From Christensenella massiliensis (GTDB lineage Bacteria > Bacillota > Clostridia > Christensenellales > Christensenellaceae): a stretch of 64,000 nucleotides of DNA. How positions within the stretch are numbered: the first letter of the stretch is position 1; every line of letters begins with the position of its first letter. This document shows positions 17,751 through 25,866 of the stretch, in pieces. Made by a program: the position numbers and the translations under genes. The notes under the pieces are model-generated. The model was given only the letters and a program-made list of their open reading frames with translations, did not search any database and was not told the origin of the DNA. Location of the stretch: NCBI GenBank assembly GCA_900155415.1, contig LT700187.1:2294001-2358000 (forward strand), written 5' to 3'.

Positions 17751-18923
17751 TTAGCCGAACAGCGAAAGCAGCACGCCTGCCGCTACCGCTGAACCGATCA
17801 CGCCCGCAACGTTCGGCCCCATTGCATGCATCAGCAGGAAGTTTGATGGGTTCTCCGCCTGCCCTACTTTCTGAGACACACGCGCAGCCATGGGAACTGC
17901 GGAAACGCCCGCAGAACCAATCAGCGGATTTACTTTTCCGCCAGTAAGCTTGCACATGAGTTTTCCAAGCAACACGCCTCCCAGCGTACCGCCGGAGAAT
18001 GCAATAACGCCAAGCACGATGATTCCCACCGTCGTTGCGGAAAGGAATACGGAACCGTTTGTTGTTGCACCGACCGAAACGCCGAGAAAAATCGTTACAA
18101 TATTCATCAACTCGTTCTGTGCCGTATTGGAAAGGCGGTCGCATACTCCCGATTCACGCAGCAGATTACCAAGCATCAGCATACCCACAAGCGGCGTCGC
18201 CGACGGAACAAGCAGCGATACGAAAATCGTAACTGCAATCGGGAATATGATCTTTTCGCGCTTCGATACGTGCCGAAGCTGCTCCATCTTGATCGAGCGT
18301 TCCTTTTTCGTCGTGCACAGCTTCATGATTGGCGGCTGTATGACCGGTACAAGCGCCATATAGGTATAGGCCGCTACAGCAATCGGCCCTAAATATTCCG
18401 GCGCAAGCTTTGACGTCACATAAATCGCCGTCGGGCCGTCCGCACCGCCGATAATGCCGATAGACGCAGCTACATTTGGTGCGAAGCCAATCAAAAGCGC
18501 CAAAATCAGAGCAATAAAAATGCCGAGCTGTGCCGCCGCCCCCAAAAGTAAGCTTTTAGGATTTGCAATCAGCGGCCCAAAATCCGTCATAGCGCCAACA
18601 CCAAGGAAGATGAGCGGCGGATAAATACCAAGCTTTACGCCGAGGTATAGATAATCCAACAGACCTGCTGAATTCTGGAAATTAGCCCAGTCTACATGCC
18701 CGCCCGCAAAGAGTTCTGTATGATACATCTCCGCGATCGGTAAATTTGTCAGCAACATGCCGAAAGCAATCGGCAAAAGCAGCAACGGTTCGAATTTTTT
18801 AACAATAGCAAGGTACAGCAGTATACACGCAATACCTATCATTACCCACTGCTGCCAGTCGGTAGCATTAAAAAACCCGGTCGATTGCATGAAATTGGAT
18901 AATGTCTCTCCAAAATTTTCCAA
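17751..18923 (-). CDS. oadB: Na+-transporting decarboxylase beta subunit
   Basis: 390-residue integral membrane protein with about nine hydrophobic segments. It decarboxylates carboxybiotin and exports Na+. Family hallmarks are visible: [40 protein letters not shown] with the Na+-binding Asp, and a C-terminal [19 protein letters not shown]. OadB, MmdB and GcdB cannot be separated by sequence alone. It lies between the biotin carrier and the OadA-like subunit, so decarboxylation would be coupled directly to a sodium gradient. Confidence 0.95.
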   Translation of the reverse strand: MENFGETLSNFMQSTGFFNATDWQQWVMIGIACILLYLAIVKKFEPLLLLPIAFGMLLTNLPIAEMYHTELFAGGHVDWANFQNSAGLLDYLYLGVKLGIYPPLIFLGVGAMTDFGPLIANPKSLLLGAAAQLGIFIALILALLIGFAPNVAASIGIIGGADGPTAIYVTSKLAPEYLGPIAVAAYTYMALVPVIQPPIMKLCTTKKERSIKMEQLRHVSKREKIIFPIAVTIFVSLLVPSATPLVGMLMLGNLLRESGVCDRLSNTAQNELMNIVTIFLGVSVGATTNGSVFLSATTVGIIVLGVIAFSGGTLGGVLLGKLMCKLTGGKVNPLIGSAGVSAVPMAARVSQKVGQAENPSNFLLMHAMGPNVAGVIGSAVAAGVLLSLFG

Positions 18924-18954
18924 AATGAATCAACCTCCTTAATTGTCCAGCCGT

Positions 18955-19374
18955 TTAACCAATTACCACAAGAAGGTCGCCGGTTTCTACAGTAGCTCCT
19001 TTTGCAACAGAAATCGTCTTAACAGTTCCCGCATGAGGCGCCATGATCTCATTTTCCATTTTCATTGCTTCAAGAATAACAAGCACATCTCCCTCCGCGA
19101 CTTGCTGCCCAACAGATACCTGCACATCAAGAATGTTCCCCGGCATCGGCGATGTAACTTTCGTTCCATCGGCCGGAGCCGCAGCAACAGGTGCCGAAGC
19201 CGATGCAGGTGCTGCGGCCGGGGCAGCCTGCGGCTGAGGCGCCGGAGCTTCCGCAGCGGGTGCAGCAACAGGCGCTGCGGATGCTGGAGCTGCCGTTGGT
19301 ACGGCAGATGCCCCTATTTCCTCTACATCGACTGTATAAGAATTTCCATTCACATTGATCATAAATCTACGCAT
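18955..19374 (-). CDS. Biotin carboxyl carrier protein of the decarboxylase
   Basis: 139 residues. A short N-terminal segment (MRRFMINVNGNSYTVDVEEI) leads into an Ala/Pro-rich flexible linker (about residues 25-70) and then a biotinyl domain with the EAMKMEN motif, whose Lys is biotinylated, near residue 104. It shuttles the carboxyl group between the carboxyltransferase(s) and the membrane beta subunit. The layout matches GcdC/MmdC and the 1.3S subunit of transcarboxylase. The linker's alanine bias makes the DNA locally GC-rich. Confidence 0.94.
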   Translation of the reverse strand: MRRFMINVNGNSYTVDVEEIGASAVPTAAPASAAPVAAPAAEAPAPQPQAAPAAAPASASAPVAAAPADGTKVTSPMPGNILDVQVSVGQQVAEGDVLVILEAMKMENEIMAPHAGTVKTISVAKGATVETGDLLVVIG

Positions 19375-19401
19375 ATTTGATTACCTCCGAAATAAATTTG
19401 A

Positions 19402-19776
19402 TTACCAGTTCGTAATTTGCGAGTCCCGTCCGGCATGTCTCCATGCTTTCGCTCCAACCGTTCTTTTATAGGATCGGATCACAAATGGCGTCCTACCGCC
19501 CTCTTGTTCCATTGCTGCTGCAACAGCCGCTGTCAGCACGGCCAGAAGCTCATCGTCCTGTACTTGTACTGTGACCGGCTGCGGTACCGGCTTCTCAACG
19601 ATTTTTTCGATCGTCGGTTCTTTTTCCGCATTCTTTTTTCGTTCCTTCAAAACAACGGATAGAATCGTAATAACAACAATCAGCAAAACCAGACAGGCAA
19701 ACACCACTACAAGCCCCAGTGCTGTTGTCTCTCCTGCAATCGATAACTTTTCAGCTAAGCTAAGTCCACTATTCAT
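19402..19776 (-). CDS. OadG-family small membrane subunit
   Basis: 124 residues with one strong membrane helix near the N terminus (LGLVVVFACLVLLIVVITIL), then a Lys/Glu/Pro-rich cytoplasmic linker and a conserved C-terminal stretch (LLAVLTAAVAAAMEQ, TPFVIRSYKRTVGAKAWRHAG). This is the usual plan of OadG/MmdD gamma-delta subunits, which stabilise the complex and join alpha to beta. No His-rich zinc-binding tail is evident. It lies between the carboxyltransferase and the biotin carrier genes. Confidence 0.85.
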   Translation of the reverse strand: MNSGLSLAEKLSIAGETTALGLVVVFACLVLLIVVITILSVVLKERKKNAEKEPTIEKIVEKPVPQPVTVQVQDDELLAVLTAAVAAAMEQEGGRTPFVIRSYKRTVGAKAWRHAGRDSQITNW

Positions 19777-19791
19777 GACGTTTTCCCCTCC

Positions 19792-21297
19792 TTAAAGCGG
19801 TAATACGCCGTGCTTCTTGGGCAGCCTATTCTCACGCTTGGTAAGCGTCATTTCAAGTGCGGCCGCAAGGATCTGGCGGGTATGTGCCGGTTCTATCACA
19901 TCGTCAACCACACCCTGTGCAGCAGCTTGCCATGGGTTTGCATATTCTTCAATATATTTTTCTTTCATCTGCTCCTTGGCAGCGATGCCATCTTCTGCCG
20001 CTTTGATCTCATCTTCATATAAAATAATAGCACCCGCTTCCGGAGGCATAGAAGAGATTTCTGCACTTGGCCATGCATAAACCAAATCTGCTCCAAGGGC
20101 CTTGGGGCACATGACCGCAAATCCGTCGCCGACTGCCTTTCCTGTTACCAGCGTCAGCTTTGCAATTCCTGCCTGTGCATAGGCGGAAAGCAGACGCGCA
20201 GCATCTGTGATCAAAGAATCTTGCTCTGCATCGATGTCGATCTCGGTGCCGCCGCAATTGACAAGAGTTACTGCCGGGATACTGAACGCATCAAGCAATC
20301 CAACAAATCTTGCCGCCTTTTTGGCTCCTGCCGCCGTCAATTCTGCCTTTGCATTGGCAATGATGCCGCATACATTTCCGTTGATCCTGCCAAATGCAAG
20401 AAAGATGTCCGGAGCAAAAGCAGCCTGAATTTCAAAAATATCACTATTATCGCAAATAGAAGCAGCAACTGCCCGCGCATCAAACTCTTCCTCGCCCGTA
20501 AAAGGCAGCTGCCGGTTAAGATCATCCGCAGAAGCTTCATACGGCGCCTCATCTAAATTATTGGAAGGCAGGAATGACAGGAGCTTTTTCACCCCCTGCG
20601 CGCATTCCTCCTCATTTGCATAGGCAAATTGTGCGATCCCTGTCTTTTCCGCATGATTTTTAGCGCCGAAAAGCTCGGTTCCTTTCAAGCTCTTCCCAGA
20701 TGCCGAAGCATAGATTTGCGGTCCGTGAAGTGCAACTTCAGATATTCCGTCTGTCATAAACGTAAAATCCGAAACTGCTGCAATATAAGCGGCAGTTCCA
20801 ATACAAGGCCCTGCAACGACGGTCAAAGTGGGAACGACCCCCGATAGCTCGCTATATTTATTTAGAATTGCGGCCGTGCTTCCAATTGCCGCAACCCCTT
20901 CAGATATCCGCGCTCCGCCTGAATCCAATATTCCGATGACTGGAACGCCATTTTTTGCCGCCATATCCATTACTTTTATGATTTTGGATGCATGCGCAGC
21001 AGAAAGAGAGCCTGAGAGAACCGTATAGTCCTGTGCATATACAAAAACTGCACGCTCTCCAATCGTTCCATAGCCGCATACAACGCCTTCCCCTGCTTCG
21101 CTTGCCGCCTCGAATCCCGGAGTTGCGAACGTGCGTTTCACAAATTTCTCGATTTCAACAAAGCTGCCTTTATCAAGCAGGCTGTCTAATCTCTCCCTCG
21201 CGGTTTTCTTGCCGGCAGCATGCTGCGCCTGAACGTTTTGCCCGTTTCCTGTAAGAATCGCCGCATTCTTTTGCCTGAGCTCTTCCAGTTTGCCCAT
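19792..21297 (-). CDS. Divergent acyl-CoA carboxyltransferase (MmdA / 12S-like)
   Basis: 501-residue crotonase-fold carboxyltransferase resembling the methylmalonyl-CoA decarboxylase alpha subunit. The biotin-site half shows ERLDSLLDKGSFVEI, DSGGARISEG and VAGPCIGTAAY. The CoA-site half shows AKKAARFVGLLDAFSIPAVTLVNCGG. It departs from canonical MmdA/PccB: the PGF.PG loop after AFSIP is replaced by NCGGTEID, and GPCAGGAVY reads GPCIGTAAY. The substrate is therefore uncertain. I start at ATG 21297 (MGKLEEL), seven bases after GGAGG; the adjacent ATG at 21300 is also possible. First gene of the operon, preceded by the structured leader at 21338-21430. Confidence 0.88.
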   Translation of the reverse strand: MGKLEELRQKNAAILTGNGQNVQAQHAAGKKTARERLDSLLDKGSFVEIEKFVKRTFATPGFEAASEAGEGVVCGYGTIGERAVFVYAQDYTVLSGSLSAAHASKIIKVMDMAAKNGVPVIGILDSGGARISEGVAAIGSTAAILNKYSELSGVVPTLTVVAGPCIGTAAYIAAVSDFTFMTDGISEVALHGPQIYASASGKSLKGTELFGAKNHAEKTGIAQFAYANEEECAQGVKKLLSFLPSNNLDEAPYEASADDLNRQLPFTGEEEFDARAVAASICDNSDIFEIQAAFAPDIFLAFGRINGNVCGIIANAKAELTAAGAKKAARFVGLLDAFSIPAVTLVNCGGTEIDIDAEQDSLITDAARLLSAYAQAGIAKLTLVTGKAVGDGFAVMCPKALGADLVYAWPSAEISSMPPEAGAIILYEDEIKAAEDGIAAKEQMKEKYIEEYANPWQAAAQGVVDDVIEPAHTRQILAAALEMTLTKRENRLPKKHGVLPL

Positions 21298-21337
21298 CAT
21301 GATACCTCCACATAAAAAATTTAAAATAAAAAACATG

Positions 21338-21430
21338 ATTACACGCATCTGTATTTACTACAGACTACCCTGCGCACTGCTCCGTATTGGGAGCGATTGA
21401 GCAATTATCAGCGGTATCAAACCGTGTAAT
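21338..21430 (-). promoter_or_regulatory. Structured 5' leader of the decarboxylase operon, candidate riboswitch or cis-regulatory RNA
   Basis: In the 200-bp gap upstream of the operon, a 93-nt segment is closed by a perfect 8-bp helix (ATTACACG at 21338-21345 with CGTGTAAT at 21423-21430). It contains two inner hairpins: TCTGTA/TACAGA (21348-21353 with 21359-21364, 5-nt loop) and GCTCC/GGAGC (21379-21383 with 21390-21394). A competing short pairing, CGGT/ACCG (21412-21415 with 21421-21424), overlaps the closing helix and could serve as a switch. I do not recognise a known riboswitch consensus, and no clear promoter is visible upstream. Its function is unknown. Confidence 0.45.
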
Positions 21431-21497
21431 TAAAAACTTATCCTACTTATATAAATTCAACATTTATCCTTTATATCCTGCCTGAAAAATATTTTTT

Positions 21498-22217
21498 TCA
21501 CAAACAAATAAATTTCTTCAAATAGTCCGTTTCTTCTTTTGTAAGCATTCTGTAAGAGCCCTTTTTTAAATTTCCCAATTTGATGTCGCCGATCGCTACA
21601 CGCTTCAAATAGCGCACGTTTTTATCGATCGCCTGAAACATCCTGCGTATCTGTCGGTTTTTGCCCTCGGATATTACGCACAAAACTTCGCTTCGCGCCG
21701 CAGAGGCCGAAAGAAGCTTAAGTACACACGGTGCTGTCTTATAGCCGTCGTCAAGAACGACCCCTTTTGCCAGCTTTTCCAATTCCTGTTCCGTTATTTC
21801 CGTATCCAAAACCGCCAAATATTTCTTGGGAACGTTATGCTTAGGGTGCGTGAGCGCATTGGTGAGCGCGCCGTCATTCGTCATTAAAAGAAGCCCTTCC
21901 GTTGTAAAATCCAACCTGCCGACCGGATATAGCCGTTCTTTGATATCTCCCACATATTGCATAACTGTTTTGCGTCCACTCTCGTCGTGACAAGTGGAGA
22001 CACAGCCGGCTGGCTTATTCAGCATCAAATATATCCTTTTGGCGGAAGGTTTTACGATTCGGTTCAAATACTTAACCTCATCTTTTTGAGGATCTACGAG
22101 ATATCCCATTTCACGTACGGTTTTTCCATTTACTTCGACTCTTCCCGCAGCAATCAGTTCTTCTGCCTTTCTGCGCGAAGCAATTCCCGCATCGGCTAAA
22201 AATTTTTGCAGTCTCAT
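21498..22217 (-). CDS. rluB: Ribosomal large-subunit pseudouridine synthase (RsuA/RluB family)
   Basis: 239 residues. An N-terminal S4 RNA-binding domain (MRLQKFLADAGIASRRKAEELI) is followed by the pseudouridine synthase domain with catalytic Asp in VGRLDFTTEGLLLMTNDG, LNKPAGCVST, and the RsuA-family GKNRQIRRMF. It modifies uridine in the decoding or peptidyl-transferase region of rRNA. In Firmicutes it typically follows scpA-scpB, as here, but a terminator hairpin overlapping the scpB stop separates them. Confidence 0.94.
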   Translation of the reverse strand: MRLQKFLADAGIASRRKAEELIAAGRVEVNGKTVREMGYLVDPQKDEVKYLNRIVKPSAKRIYLMLNKPAGCVSTCHDESGRKTVMQYVGDIKERLYPVGRLDFTTEGLLLMTNDGALTNALTHPKHNVPKKYLAVLDTEITEQELEKLAKGVVLDDGYKTAPCVLKLLSASAARSEVLCVISEGKNRQIRRMFQAIDKNVRYLKRVAIGDIKLGNLKKGSYRMLTKEETDYLKKFICL

Positions 22218-22233
22218 TTGTGTTATCCCCCAT

Positions 22234-22260
22234 AAAAAACAGCCTTACACAAGGCTGTTT
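22234..22260 (-). terminator. Terminator overlapping the scpB stop codon
   Basis: 10-bp stem (22237-22246 with 22251-22260) with a 4-nt loop and a T-run on the minus strand (complement of 22234-22239). The scpB stop codon (22245-22247) lies at the tip of this hairpin, so the terminator shares sequence with the last codons of scpB. Confidence 0.82.
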
Positions 22261-22781
22261 TTTTCTATTTCTTCAAAATCAATTTCCGGAAGCTCGGCAA
22301 TAGATGAAATTCCGAAATGTCTTAAAAACTCATCTGTCGTTGCAAAAAGCAGCGGGTGTCCGAGTACATCTTTTTTCCCGACCGCGCGTATCAGTCCTTT
22401 TTCAACAAGAGTAGCCACCGCATAATTGGAGCGCACCCCGCGTATCTCATCAATTTCGGCTCTGGTGACCGGCTGTTTATAGGCAACGATGCTTAAGGTC
22501 TCAAGAACCGATTTTGATAAAGAAGTATGCTCATCCGGCGCGAGAAGCGCACGTATCTTCTCCGCGTATTTAGCGTTCGTACAAAGCTGCACCTTATCTC
22601 CGACCCGCGTCAAAAGCAGGCCGTCTCCCAGATTCTCTTTCTCCTCAATCAGCTCCTGCAGTATTTTGTCGAGCTCGTCGCGATCTATTTCAAGCAATTG
22701 TGCAAATGCGGATATCTCTATTGCGTCTCCTGCTACAAATAAAGCCGCTGTTATGATCCCCGCGATCTCATTTTTCGTCAA
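22245..22781 (-). CDS. scpB: Segregation and condensation protein B
   Basis: 178-residue winged-helix kleisin partner. Two ScpB domains bind ScpA and help SMC condense and separate chromosomes. Typical segments are LFVAGDAIEISAFAQLL at the start, LSIVAYKQPVTRAEIDEIRGV near residue 95, and ATTDEFLRHFGISSIAELPEI. Its start overlaps the scpA stop by 4 bp. Its last codons double as one arm of a rho-independent terminator. Confidence 0.96.
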   Translation of the reverse strand: MTKNEIAGIITAALFVAGDAIEISAFAQLLEIDRDELDKILQELIEEKENLGDGLLLTRVGDKVQLCTNAKYAEKIRALLAPDEHTSLSKSVLETLSIVAYKQPVTRAEIDEIRGVRSNYAVATLVEKGLIRAVGKKDVLGHPLLFATTDEFLRHFGISSIAELPEIDFEEIEKNSLV

Positions 22782-23524
22782 TCTTTTTCTGCACCTCCTC
22801 GGTATACAAGTGCAATATCCGAAAACGCTTTTTTTTGCCGGACAGCAAGTTCACCAATGTGCCAAAGCTCCAAAAGCGCTATGAAAGTTACCGCGATCTC
22901 CATACGAGACGCCTGCTCATCAAACAAAGACGAAAACGCGATCTCTTTTTCCTGCCTAAGCCGTCTCAATATCTTTCTCTTCTGTATCCGTATGCTAAAT
23001 GTATCCTGCTTGATCTCAACGCGACGAGGCGCTTCTTCCGTCTCACTGTTCCGCCGCCTCAGCAGCTCTAAAAATGCCCGGTATAAGTCGTCGGCATCGC
23101 TGCCATCAATAATGATCTCCTGCTCTACATCTATAAGCTCTTCCGGAAGCTTATAGTAAACATCCTTTGCCCGTTCCTCCAGCTTTGCCAAACGCTCTCC
23201 TGCTTCTTTATAAAGCTTATAGGCACGCAGACGCTCGATCAGTTCTTCCTCCGGGTCTATAAAATCCTCGTCCTCCGTTTCCTCGCGTTTAGCAGGCAGC
23301 AAGGCTCTCGATTTTATATAGAGAAGCGTAGCCGCCATATTCAAAAACTCGCTGGCCCGCTCCATATCCAGCTCTTCTATCTGCTCCATATAAGATAAAT
23401 ATTGTTCCGTGATTTCCGAAACAAAAATATCCTGCAGGTCGATCTTTGCTTTACTGATCAGATGAAGCAGAAGATCAAGCGGCCCTTCAAACTGTGCAAG
23501 CTTAAAAAGAATAGGCGAAGACAT
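22778..23524 (-). CDS. scpA: Segregation and condensation protein A (kleisin)
   Basis: 248-residue kleisin of the SMC-ScpAB condensin. It starts with FEGPLDLLLHLISKAKIDLQDI, the hallmark ScpA N terminus that binds the SMC neck. An acidic linker (about 85-150) follows, then a C-terminal winged helix (SSLFDEQASRMEIAVTFIALLEL) that binds the SMC head. It overlaps scpB by 4 bp and the upstream M50 protease gene by 23 bp, so all three are co-expressed. Confidence 0.96.
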   Translation of the reverse strand: MSSPILFKLAQFEGPLDLLLHLISKAKIDLQDIFVSEITEQYLSYMEQIEELDMERASEFLNMAATLLYIKSRALLPAKREETEDEDFIDPEEELIERLRAYKLYKEAGERLAKLEERAKDVYYKLPEELIDVEQEIIIDGSDADDLYRAFLELLRRRNSETEEAPRRVEIKQDTFSIRIQKRKILRRLRQEKEIAFSSLFDEQASRMEIAVTFIALLELWHIGELAVRQKKAFSDIALVYRGGAEKD

Positions 23525-24191
23525 ACGATACCTGCAAAATCCCTTTCATTCCGGGAGCAAATAAGCTGAAGAACGAATCATAAACGCCAATCAGCCAAAT
23601 AGTGAAATTCCCGAGGAGCCACCCCGTAAATCCGCTAATGATCAAAACCAATAGAATGATAAATCCGTAGCGATACAGCACATTAATGACCGCCGTCGCT
23701 TTCCTCGTTAAGAAGCTGTTCAAGAACTGAAAGCCATCAAGCGGCGGTATTGGGATCAGGTTGAATATCCCAAGCGTAATATTCAGTGTAATTACGGGAA
23801 CCATGATATGGATAAATATTTCGTTGACGAATCCAAGCCCCAGTGCAACAAAAAGAATCGCAGCTGAAATAAACGAGAGGATAAAGTTCGCAATGATTCC
23901 CGAAAGCGAGACAATAATATTATCTTTCCTCGGATGCTTGAAATTTCGCGAGTTGATCGGAACCGGCTTAGCCCATCCGAAACGAAATAAAAGGAGGCAT
24001 ATCAGCCCTATCGGGTCAAGATGCTTCACCGGATCAAGACTCATCCGCCCAAGATTCCTCGCCGTTGGGTCCCCACACCTATAGGCTGAATATGCATGAG
24101 CATACTCATGTATGGAAAGTGCCAGTAATACCGCCGGTATACTGTATAAAAGTCCCATCCAATAATTAGGATTTGAAAAATAACTGAACAT
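23502..24191 (-). CDS. Site-2 protease family (M50) membrane metallopeptidase
   Basis: 229 residues with about six hydrophobic segments. The zinc site HEYAH (HExxH) lies in the first third (ALSIHEYAHAYSAYRCGD), and the third zinc ligand sits in NLIPIPPLDGFQ. This is the short YdhP-type M50 protein common beside scpA in Firmicutes; substrates are mostly unknown. It lacks the PDZ domain of RseP. The gene overlaps scpA by 23 bp. Confidence 0.93.
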   Translation of the reverse strand: MFSYFSNPNYWMGLLYSIPAVLLALSIHEYAHAYSAYRCGDPTARNLGRMSLDPVKHLDPIGLICLLLFRFGWAKPVPINSRNFKHPRKDNIIVSLSGIIANFILSFISAAILFVALGLGFVNEIFIHIMVPVITLNITLGIFNLIPIPPLDGFQFLNSFLTRKATAVINVLYRYGFIILLVLIISGFTGWLLGNFTIWLIGVYDSFFSLFAPGMKGILQVSYVFAYSF

Positions 24192-24274
24192 ATCTTAGCT
24201 ACCTCACCTGCTGATCCATCCGTACACTATAAAACACATGAATCCATTCTAACATGTTTTGCCGCGTTAAGCCA

Positions 24275-25090
24275 TCATATTTTTTCAAGGAAGCCATCCA
24301 CAAGAGCACACATCTTAGAAGCTACGGCTTTGCCCGCTTCCAATACCTCTTCCATTGTAAGAGCATGCTGCGCAACTCCAGCTGCGAGATTGCTGATGCA
24401 GGAAACCGCCGCCGTTTCCGCTCCTGCATGAGATGCGGCAACGACCTCATGCACAGTAGACATTCCAACGGCGTCGGCGCCGAGCACGCGCAGGGCGCGT
24501 ATCTCCGCTGGTGTTTCATAGGATGGTCCCACCATATATCCATAGACTCCATGCCGGAGAGAGATTCCCTTTTCCTCTGCAACTTCGTCTAACAATCTGT
24601 TCAAGCGCTTGGAATATGCGAAAGACATATCCGGAAACCGCGGACCAAGTTCCTCGATATTCGGCCCTGTCAGCGCATTATGTGCAGAAAAGTTGATATG
24701 ATCGGTAATCACCATGAGATCACCCGCCTGAAAATCCATATTGATCCCTCCTGCAGCATTTGTAAGTATGACAAAATTTGCTCCGAGCATCAATAAGGTC
24801 CTCAGCGGTACGACCGTTTCTGCCGCCTGATATCCTTCATAGCAATGGAACCGGCCCGAAAGAAGGGCGATCCGTTTGTCTTTTTTATATCCGAAAGTCA
24901 GCTTACCCGCATGCCCCGGCGCAGTAGAGACCGGAAAGCCGGGAATTTCCGAATAGGAAAATTCCGCTGCGACACTTTCTATCGTATTTCCATAATCCCC
25001 CAGTCCAGAGCCGAGTACAATGATCACTTCCGGCTTAAACTCCGTTTTAGATTCGATATAATTTTTTGCAATTGTAATCCGTTCTTTCAT
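24275..25090 (-). CDS. punA: Purine nucleoside phosphorylase
   Basis: 271-residue trimeric-type (family 2) purine nucleoside phosphorylase, which splits inosine and guanosine to base and ribose-1-phosphate in purine salvage. It shows VIIVLGSGLGDYGNTIE (phosphate site), PGHAGKLTFG, LSGRFHCYEGY, ILTNAAGGIN and the purine-site GMSTVHEVVAA. I start at ATG 25090, nine bases after AAAGG, which matches family N termini. A GTG at 25120 overlapping the spo0A stop is a longer alternative. Last gene of the nadK-argR-recN-spo0A-punA operon. Confidence 0.95.
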   Translation of the reverse strand: MKERITIAKNYIESKTEFKPEVIIVLGSGLGDYGNTIESVAAEFSYSEIPGFPVSTAPGHAGKLTFGYKKDKRIALLSGRFHCYEGYQAAETVVPLRTLLMLGANFVILTNAAGGINMDFQAGDLMVITDHINFSAHNALTGPNIEELGPRFPDMSFAYSKRLNRLLDEVAEEKGISLRHGVYGYMVGPSYETPAEIRALRVLGADAVGMSTVHEVVAASHAGAETAAVSCISNLAAGVAQHALTMEEVLEAGKAVASKMCALVDGFLEKI

Positions 25091-25116
25091 TCCCGTTTTC
25101 CTTTCAGATTTTTGTA

Positions 25117-25854
25117 TCACGAGATCATCTTTTCGGCAAGCGCGGCAATAAATTCTGCGTTTGTGGGCTTTCCCTTTTCCGAGCTGATCGAATAACCAAA
25201 ATATTCATAAAACGCATCCGTATCGCCACGTGTTGCCGCGGTTTCTATGGCGTGCCGTATATTGCGTTCCACGCATTTTACAGTAGAGCCATACTTTTGC
25301 GCAAGTGGCATATAAACATTCCGATTAAGAGGCCGCATCTTTGCCGAATCGGTACATACTGCCATCAACGCCTCTCGCAGCAGCTTATACCCCTTTATGC
25401 TCATCGGTATACCTAACCGTTTCAGGGCTACCGAAATTCTGCTGTCAAGCAATTGATCGCTTTCCGCAAAAGCCTGCCGGCGGCCCTCCTGCATTTTGGC
25501 AGCCTCCAAAACGCGTCGGATAAAATACTTTTTCACGTAAGGCTTGACGATAACATAACCTGCTTCCAGCTCAAACGCCTTTTTCACAATGAGCTCTTGA
25601 TTCGCAGCAGCCAAAACGATCTTTGTTACATGCTTATCCGGCAAAATATGTTCCATCAATGCAAACCCGTCATATCCCGGCAAAATAGCCTCTGCCAACA
25701 CTAAATCCGGCTGAAAGCTGTCATAAAGCTTCAGAGCCTCTTCCCCGTCGGTCGTAGCTAAAAAGGAATCCGACTCTTCAGCGAGCATTTCCTTTACTTG
25801 TCTGATATAATCGTTATTTTGTTCGACGATCAACGTACGCCTGAATCTTGCCAA
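25117..25854 (-). CDS. spo0A: Spo0A-like response regulator with degenerate receiver
   Basis: 245 residues. The C-terminal half (about 130-245) is a clear Spo0A DNA-binding domain: IKGYKLLREALMAV, the recognition-helix region VKCVERNIRHAIETAATRGD, and KPTNAEFIAALAEKM. The N-terminal receiver aligns with B. subtilis Spo0A, but the key residues are changed. The acidic pair DD is E11-Q12, the phosphoacceptor Asp is Glu55 (PDLVLAEAILP), and the conserved Thr is Ala (VLAAANQE). Only the Lys (VKPY) is kept. Normal phosphorelay activation is therefore unlikely. Directly downstream of recN; the usual intervening spoIVB is missing. Confidence 0.93.
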   Translation of the reverse strand: MARFRRTLIVEQNNDYIRQVKEMLAEESDSFLATTDGEEALKLYDSFQPDLVLAEAILPGYDGFALMEHILPDKHVTKIVLAAANQELIVKKAFELEAGYVIVKPYVKKYFIRRVLEAAKMQEGRRQAFAESDQLLDSRISVALKRLGIPMSIKGYKLLREALMAVCTDSAKMRPLNRNVYMPLAQKYGSTVKCVERNIRHAIETAATRGDTDAFYEYFGYSISSEKGKPTNAEFIAALAEKMIS

Positions 25855-25866
25855 GGCCGCCCTCCT

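Noticed and set aside
18955-19374. GC-rich repeat in the biotin carrier gene
   Set aside because: It is the coding sequence of the Ala/Pro linker, not a separate repeat element.
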